A DNA stretch of 64,000 nt, taken from the NCBI GenBank assembly GCA_033764075.1, contig JANRJH010000005.1, forward strand, positions 1 through 64,000, written 5' to 3'. Both the position numbers and the translations under genes were made by a program. Below the pieces are notes generated by a model, which worked only from the letters and a program-made list of their open reading frames with translations, was not told the DNA's origin and did no database searches. Source of the stretch: M3007 sp033764075 (GTDB taxonomy: Bacteria > Bacteroidota > Bacteroidia > Chitinophagales > Saprospiraceae). Shown piece after piece: positions 59,908-64,000 of this stretch; the stretch's first letter is position 1, and each line of letters begins with the position of its first letter.

Positions 59908-60489
59908 ATGGAAAACGAATTCAACTACAAAGACAGCCTGAAGGCCATCGAAGAGATGATCGCACAGGCCAAACACCGCCCCGGCAAGGCCGATGCGGCG
60001 ATTACCCTGCTTTGGGGCTACCTGGTGGCGGCGGCGGCCCTGCTGCACTGGTATCTGGCGGCGGTGCTACAGGCGCCTTATGCCCCGATGGCGTGGCTGC
60101 TGATGCTGGTGGGCGCCGTAGTCACGCCGATACTCAGCCGGCAAACGAAAAAAAGCCGGCGGGTGAAGACCTTCATCGACAACCTGATCGTACAGCTGTG
60201 GATTGCCTTTGGCGTCTCGTTTGTGGTGCTGAGCGTAGCGATGGGCTCTGCCGACCCACATTTTCTGCCGACGGTCATGCTGCTATACGGCGCAACTATG
60301 TGGGTGCACGGCGCCCTGCTCAAATTTGTGCCCTATCAGGTTGGGGCGGTCGCCTGCTGGCTGGGCAGCATCCTGGCTTTTGGGCTGGCGCCCGAACAAC
60401 AGCTGCTCGTGCTGGCAGGGGTCATGATCCCGGGATACCTGATACCGGGCCACTTGTTGTACGCCAAAACCGCAAGCACCCATGTTTGA
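59908..60489 (+). CDS. membrane protein with five or six helices, paired with a regulator
   Basis: 193 residues. Short charged N-terminus (ENEFNYKDSLKAIEEMIAQA), then pairs of membrane helices: LLWGYLVAAAALLHWYLAAV, MAWLLMLVGAVVTPIL, LIVQLWIAFGVSFVVLSVA, and three more. No named family recognised. It overlaps the downstream regulator by 8 nt, a layout common for Bacteroidota membrane-protein/winged-helix pairs. The start at 59908 lies shortly after the palindrome and a TATTTG-like -7 string. Confidence 0.75.
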   Translation: MENEFNYKDSLKAIEEMIAQAKHRPGKADAAITLLWGYLVAAAALLHWYLAAVLQAPYAPMAWLLMLVGAVVTPILSRQTKKSRRVKTFIDNLIVQLWIAFGVSFVVLSVAMGSADPHFLPTVMLLYGATMWVHGALLKFVPYQVGAVACWLGSILAFGLAPEQQLLVLAGVMIPGYLIPGHLLYAKTASTHV

Positions 60490-60769
60490 CGAACTGGATC
60501 CCTTACTGCATTCCCAACTGCGGCTGGCGGTCATGTCGCTGCTCATCGGCGTGGAAGAGGCGGAGTTCAACTTCCTGAAAGACAAAACCGGCGCCACCGC
60601 GGGCAACCTCAGCGTGCAGGTGCACAAGCTGGCCGATGCTGAATACATCAGCATCGAAAAATCCTTTCGGAACAATTTTCCGCTGACCATTTGCCGCATC
60701 ACGCCCAAAGGCGTCGCCGCCTTCGAACACTACGTGGAAACCCTCAAACAGTACATCGACCCGAAATAA
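60482..60769 (+). CDS. winged-helix transcriptional regulator
   Basis: 95 residues. LDPLLHSQLRLAVMSLLIGV, then FNFLKDKTGATAGNLSVQVH (recognition helix) and a wing ending in ICRITPKGVAAFEHYV: the compact winged-helix DNA-binding domain related to MarR/ArsR proteins. No ligand domain. Probably represses its own operon through the GTTTACAATGTAAAC site (inference). Confidence 0.88.
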   Translation: MFDELDPLLHSQLRLAVMSLLIGVEEAEFNFLKDKTGATAGNLSVQVHKLADAEYISIEKSFRNNFPLTICRITPKGVAAFEHYVETLKQYIDPK

Positions 60770-60823
60770 CCGTTTTTTTTGTCCAAATGGTTTATTTTGC
60801 AAACTACTTTAAATGCTATTCAC

Positions 60824-61306
60824 ATGCAAACCGACAACCTAATTTCCCTGGCCCACGTACTGGCGGCGTCTGTCGCCCTGGCGTCCGGAGCGGTGGTGCT
60901 GATTGCCCCCAAAGGAACACGGTTCCACAAGCGTGCGGGCTACATTTTCGCCCTCTCGCTGCTGTTGACCAACGGTACGGCCGCGCTTTTGTACAACCTG
61001 ACCGGTACGGTCAATTTCCTGCACGTGTTCATCGTGGTGTCCATGTTTTCGCTTTTGTATGGCATGAGCGCCATTTGGCGCGGGCGTTCGGCCCGGCAGG
61101 TAGCCCGCCACATGCGGGGCATGACCGGTGCGGCGATGGGCGTATGGGCTGCCGGTGTGGCCGAGCTGACCGTGCGGGTGCTACCCGGTATCGCCTCTCC
61201 CCAGGCCATCATCTGGACGGCTGCGGGCACGGGGGTCGCCTTTTTCTTCCTCATTGGATTCCTGATCTACCGGTTTTCGCAAAACCTGGATCGCTTTTCT
61301 GTCTGA
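60824..61306 (+). CDS. DUF2306-like membrane protein
   Basis: 160 residues with four or five helices. LISLAHVLAASVALASGAVV near the start, GTRFHKRAGYIFALSLLLTN with the conserved HKRxGY motif, and a following helix with FLHVFIVVSMFSLL match the DUF2306 pattern. Function unknown. It starts 54 nt after the regulator gene and may be part of that transcript. Confidence 0.8.
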   Translation: MQTDNLISLAHVLAASVALASGAVVLIAPKGTRFHKRAGYIFALSLLLTNGTAALLYNLTGTVNFLHVFIVVSMFSLLYGMSAIWRGRSARQVARHMRGMTGAAMGVWAAGVAELTVRVLPGIASPQAIIWTAAGTGVAFFFLIGFLIYRFSQNLDRFSV

Positions 61307-61346
61307 ACCATTCAACTTTCACCATTCACCACAAAATCGTACAATC

Positions 61347-61889
61347 ATGAAAAAAAGCATCTTTTTTCCGGTGGTTTGTTCCTTCATTTTGTCGTTTACA
61401 TCGTTTGCGCAGGCCCAAGATGGCAAGCCTTTCCGTGTGGGCTTCCAAACACAGGAGCTGCGGGGTGATTTCGGGCTGGGACTCAGCCTCGACATACCCG
61501 TTGCGAAGTGGATCGGGCTGCGCATCGTGGGCAACCAGCACTGGCTCGACCTTCCGGACGAAACCGAAAACCGGACGGCAAATTTTCAAACACTCCGTGT
61601 GGGCCTGGCACCCGACGGCTGGCAGGTGGCGGAAAAAATCCGTGTTTACGGCGAGGGCGGTGTCCTGTTTATTTTTCCGGAAAATGCGCTTTCGCCCGAC
61701 AACGTGGTGGCGGGTGGCTACGGGGTGTTCGGATTCGAGTTTTTTACGGAGCGCATGTTTGGCTCTTCCCTTTTCATAGAGGCCGGCGCCTCCTCTGCCG
61801 GCATTCGGGCAGATCGGCAGCCAGGGGCCCCTGCGTTCGGGGCAGGCATGCTCCTGGGGGCAGGAATTCGCGTGGCGCTTTCCCGGTAA
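61347..61889 (+). CDS. secreted beta-barrel-like protein, unknown
   Basis: 180 residues. Signal peptide (KKSIFFPVVCSFILSFTSFA), then alternating polar/hydrophobic strands rich in Gly and aromatic residues (RVGFQTQELRGDFGLGLSLD, LRIVGNQHW, KIRVYGEGGVLFIF, GAGMLLGAGIRVALSR). It ends in a strand with a terminal basic residue, like a small outer-membrane barrel. No family recognised. Confidence 0.65.
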   Translation: MKKSIFFPVVCSFILSFTSFAQAQDGKPFRVGFQTQELRGDFGLGLSLDIPVAKWIGLRIVGNQHWLDLPDETENRTANFQTLRVGLAPDGWQVAEKIRVYGEGGVLFIFPENALSPDNVVAGGYGVFGFEFFTERMFGSSLFIEAGASSAGIRADRQPGAPAFGAGMLLGAGIRVALSR

Positions 61890-62019
61890 ACCATCGTATG
61901 CTTCCCGGCGCGCTGGTTTTTGGGGCGCCGGGGAGCTGCCGATGCCGCGCCGGAGATGAACTCCGGGCAAAAATTTTTATTTTTACCCCCGCATCAGCAC
62001 TAACCGCCCTGCAACCGTA

Positions 62020-62156
62020 AGCCAACCACCAACCACCCACTACCGACAACCGACAACCGACTACCGATAGCCGACTACCGACAACCGATAGCCGACTACC
62101 GACAACCGATAGCCGACTACCGACAACCGATAGCCGACTACCGACAACCAATAGCC
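62020..62156. repeat. CCGACAA/CCGACTA/CCGATAG heptamer tract
   Basis: About nineteen tandem heptamers, the last fourteen or so almost regular in the cycle CCGATAG, CCGACTA, CCGACAA. It ends on the base before the start codon of the VOC gene. Same units as in 44551-44662. Confidence 0.9.
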
Positions 62157-62534
62157 ATGCAACACCAAGCAGCCTCCATTCGCCCGTTTATCGGCGCCCG
62201 CGATTTTACCGTCTCCCGCGCCTTTTACCGCGATCTGGGGTTTACGGAATTTCCTGTTTTCCCGAATATGTCGTACTTCAACGTAAACGACAACCTGGGT
62301 TTTTATCTCCAGGACGCCTACGTGCCCGACTGGGTAAACAACACCATGATCTTTTTGGAAGTGGACGACGTGGACCGCTATCTGGCTGACCTTCGGACGT
62401 TATCCTTGCCCGAAAAGTATCCGGGGGTGCGGCTGTCGCCAATCAAGGACAACGACTGGGGCAGGGAGTTTTTTTTGCACGACCCTTCCGGGGTGCTGTG
62501 GCACTTTGGGCAGTTTCACGACGAGGGGCGCTAA
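62157..62534 (+). CDS. glyoxalase/bleomycin-resistance (VOC) family protein
   Basis: 125 residues. Two beta-alpha-beta-beta-beta modules: IRPFIGARDFTVSRAFYRDL at the start, FYLQDAYVPDW and MIFLEVDDVDRYLADL in the middle, and EFFLHDPSGVLWHFGQF with the second metal-type Glu/His region. Substrate unknown. The heptamer tract directly precedes the ATG, so any ribosome-binding sequence is part of the repeat. Confidence 0.87.
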   Translation: MQHQAASIRPFIGARDFTVSRAFYRDLGFTEFPVFPNMSYFNVNDNLGFYLQDAYVPDWVNNTMIFLEVDDVDRYLADLRTLSLPEKYPGVRLSPIKDNDWGREFFLHDPSGVLWHFGQFHDEGR

Positions 62535-62564
62535 CCGCAAGAACCCGCAGCATGCAAGCGACCG

Positions 62565-62670
62565 AAAAAAACTTGGCTCATATTCCCAAGTGGCTGATAG
62601 TGTCGGGGTGACTGTCAGTCACCCCGACACTTACGCTCGGCATTCAGTAAAAAGGAACATGAGCGGAAAT
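62565..62670. mobile_element. palindromic element, copy 2
   Basis: About 106 bp, almost identical to copy 1 in its core (AAGTGGCTGATAGTGTCGGG through TTACGCTCGGCATTCAGTAA). The left end is TTGGCTCATATTCC (one change) and the right end GGAACATGAGC, so the outer inverted repeat has begun to decay. Confidence 0.8.
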
Positions 62671-62749
62671 GATTTCGATTCTGGTCATACGACGATGTTT
62701 TAGGCAGCTAACCATCTGCAAAAGTAAGGATTTTTACCGCGAATTCACC

Positions 62750-64000
62750 CTACACCACCGATTCAGTAGCCCCATCCAACCCAAAATACCCCCTGACCTT
62801 CTCCGCCGCTCCTTTGCCCACCACGGCCTCCAGCGCCTCCTCCCCGGCCTCGCGCACCCGGGCCAGCGAACCGAAGTGTTGCAGGAGTTTCTCCGCTGTT
62901 TTGGGGCCGATGCCCGGTATTTCCGTCAGCTCGGTGCCCAGGAAATGGCGGCTGCGCTGATCGCGGTGAAAGGTGATGGCAAAGCGGTGGGCCTCGTTGC
63001 GCGCCTGCTGGATGAGTTTGAGCGACTCTGATTTTTTGTTGATGTGCAGCGGCACGGGGTCGTCGGGGAAGTAAATTTCCTCCAGCTTTTTGGCGATGCC
63101 GATCACGGTGAGCCGGTCGCGGATGCCGAGGGCGTCGAGGCTTTTAACGGCCGAGCTGAGCTGGCCCTTGCCGCCGTCGATGATGATGAGTTGGGGCAGC
63201 GACTGGCCCTCGTCGAGCAGGCGGCGGTAGCGGCGGTACACCACTTCTTCCATGGAGGCGAAGTCGTTGGGGCCCTCCACGGTCTTCACGTTGTAATGTC
63301 GGTAGTCGCGCTTGGCAGGCTTGGCATTGCGGAACACCACGCACGACGACACGGGGTTGGTGCCGTGTATGTTGGAGTTGTCGAAACACTCGATGTGCAG
63401 GGGCACCTCGTTCATGTGCAGATCGCCCTGCAGGGTGCGCAGGATGCGTTCGGCGGGCGTCTGGCGGCCGGTCAGGTTCATCGCCTCGCGTTTCTTTTGC
63501 AGCAGGTGGTACTGCACGTTTTTTTCGGAGAGCTCGAGCAGCTTCTTTTTGTCGCCGATTTTGGGCACGGTGACGGTGAGGTCAGGCTCGCCGGGCACCA
63601 CCAGTTCGAACGGCACCACCAGTTCGCGGGTGATGCTGTTGAACCGCTCGCGCAGGCTTTGAATGGCGTAGGCGAGCAGGATCTCCGGCTCTTCATCGAG
63701 GTTTTTGGTCAGCGTGAGCGTGTAGGTGTTGATGATGGCGCCGTTGACCACCTTGAGGTAGTTGACGTAGGCCTCCTTCTCGTCGGCGGCCAGGGCAAAC
63801 ACGTCGACATCGCGGATGTTGGGGTTCACCACCGTGCTCTTGCTCTGGAAGTCTTCGAAGAGCGACAGTTTTTCCTTCATGGCGTTGGCCAGCTCAAACT
63901 GAAGGTTGTCGGCGTAGTGCTGCATTTCGGCGCGCAGGAAGAGCTTGACGGGCGCGAAATTGCCCCTGAGCACGTTTTTGATCTGGTCTATCTTGGCGTT
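62750..64000 (-). CDS. uvrC: UvrABC excinuclease subunit C, 3' part
   Basis: The last 416 codons; the 5' part lies beyond the right edge. UVR motif LQFELANAMKEKLSLFEDFQ, the RNase H-like C-terminal nuclease domain (HIECFDNSNIHGTNPVSSCV, IIIDGGKGQL, QARNEAHRFAITFHRD) and the tandem HhH end (LTEIPGIGPKTAEKLLQHFG). Known: UvrC makes both incisions in nucleotide excision repair. The N-terminal GIY-YIG domain is out of the window. Confidence 0.96.
   Translation of the reverse strand, partial: NAKIDQIKNVLRGNFAPVKLFLRAEMQHYADNLQFELANAMKEKLSLFEDFQSKSTVVNPNIRDVDVFALAADEKEAYVNYLKVVNGAIINTYTLTLTKNLDEEPEILLAYAIQSLRERFNSITRELVVPFELVVPGEPDLTVTVPKIGDKKKLLELSEKNVQYHLLQKKREAMNLTGRQTPAERILRTLQGDLHMNEVPLHIECFDNSNIHGTNPVSSCVVFRNAKPAKRDYRHYNVKTVEGPNDFASMEEVVYRRYRRLLDEGQSLPQLIIIDGGKGQLSSAVKSLDALGIRDRLTVIGIAKKLEEIYFPDDPVPLHINKKSESLKLIQQARNEAHRFAITFHRDQRSRHFLGTELTEIPGIGPKTAEKLLQHFGSLARVREAGEEALEAVVGKGAAEKVRGYFGLDGATESVV

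Noticed and set aside
62020..62156. Regular array that could suggest a CRISPR
   Set aside because: The period is 7 nt with no unique spacers; it is a tandem heptamer tract.
59540..62703. Two short open frames sharing SQVADSVGVTVSHPDTYARH
   Set aside because: Both are just the translation of the two copies of the palindromic element; starts and ends differ and there is no other coding sign.

Overview
The window is a chromosomal segment of a Bacteroidota bacterium, most likely a fairly high-GC member of the Saprospiria/Lewinella side of the phylum. Seen evidence: many genes are preceded by the phylum's -7 box TAnnTTTG (several with TTTG 20-21 nt upstream). There are type IX secretion parts (a PorE-like lipoprotein, a PorD-like protein, a free-standing C-terminal sorting domain), the atpBEFHAG cluster without atpDC, the bamD-rpoZ-coaBC-DUF4835 block, and a fused alpha/beta 2-oxoacid dehydrogenase E1. 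The species call is inference.

Layout. 1-8.1 kb: start of an IS630-type transposase, a DUF4143 ATPase with a stray copy of its own 3' end, lepA, two thioredoxin-fold secreted proteins, a beta-propeller protein, rimM, a lipoprotein and tRNA-Gly. 8.2-14.2 kb: sorting-domain protein, then the ATP synthase operon. 14.2-24 kb: PorE-like protein, a GH3/beta-lactamase fusion, a nucleotidyltransferase pair, AMP nucleosidase, a secreted nuclease, tRNA-Val. 24.1-28.3 kb: a DnaE2-like polymerase followed by a HEPN/MNT toxin-antitoxin pair and a second copy of the polymerase 3' end. 28.3-38.7 kb: a lone paaA, the envelope/housekeeping run bamD to hscB, tRNA-Leu, LysE, a GH3-type acyl-amido synthetase, a GNAT enzyme. 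39.4-44.1 kb: an AT-rich island with a TIR transmembrane protein, a secreted FGE-domain protein and a divergent secreted coiled-coil protein. 44-57.4 kb: isoprenoid synthase-like gene carrying a heptamer tract, gmhA, katG, assorted enzymes, GH92, E1. 57.4-59.4 kb: dinB followed by an HNH nuclease pair and a second copy of the dinB 3' end. 59.4-64 kb: small membrane/regulatory genes, two copies of a palindromic element, and the 3' part of uvrC.

The most notable pattern is that two DNA polymerase genes (dnaE2-like and dinB) are each followed by an AT-rich two-gene cassette (HEPN/MNT; small protein/HNH) and then by a duplicate of the polymerase's own 3' end (201 nt at 199/201 identity; about 120 nt, more diverged). 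This leaves an intact polymerase, a cassette, and a 3'-end remnant, as Campbell-type integration of a small circle would. A third locus, the DUF4143 ATPase, has related direct repeats of its 3' end. The second notable system is the TIR/FGE island, where a cytoplasmic TIR domain is joined through one membrane helix to an external helical motif that also appears in the secreted partner.

Repeats are abundant. Tandem heptamers of three sequence types abut start codons or lie inside a gene. A hairpin family built on ATCCGCG/ACACGGAT words sits just after stop codons. A 105-115 bp palindromic element occurs twice. Two sets of 11-nt-spaced TTAAC boxes resemble Pho boxes. Everything here was read by eye; no database search was run, and family names rest on recognised motifs.
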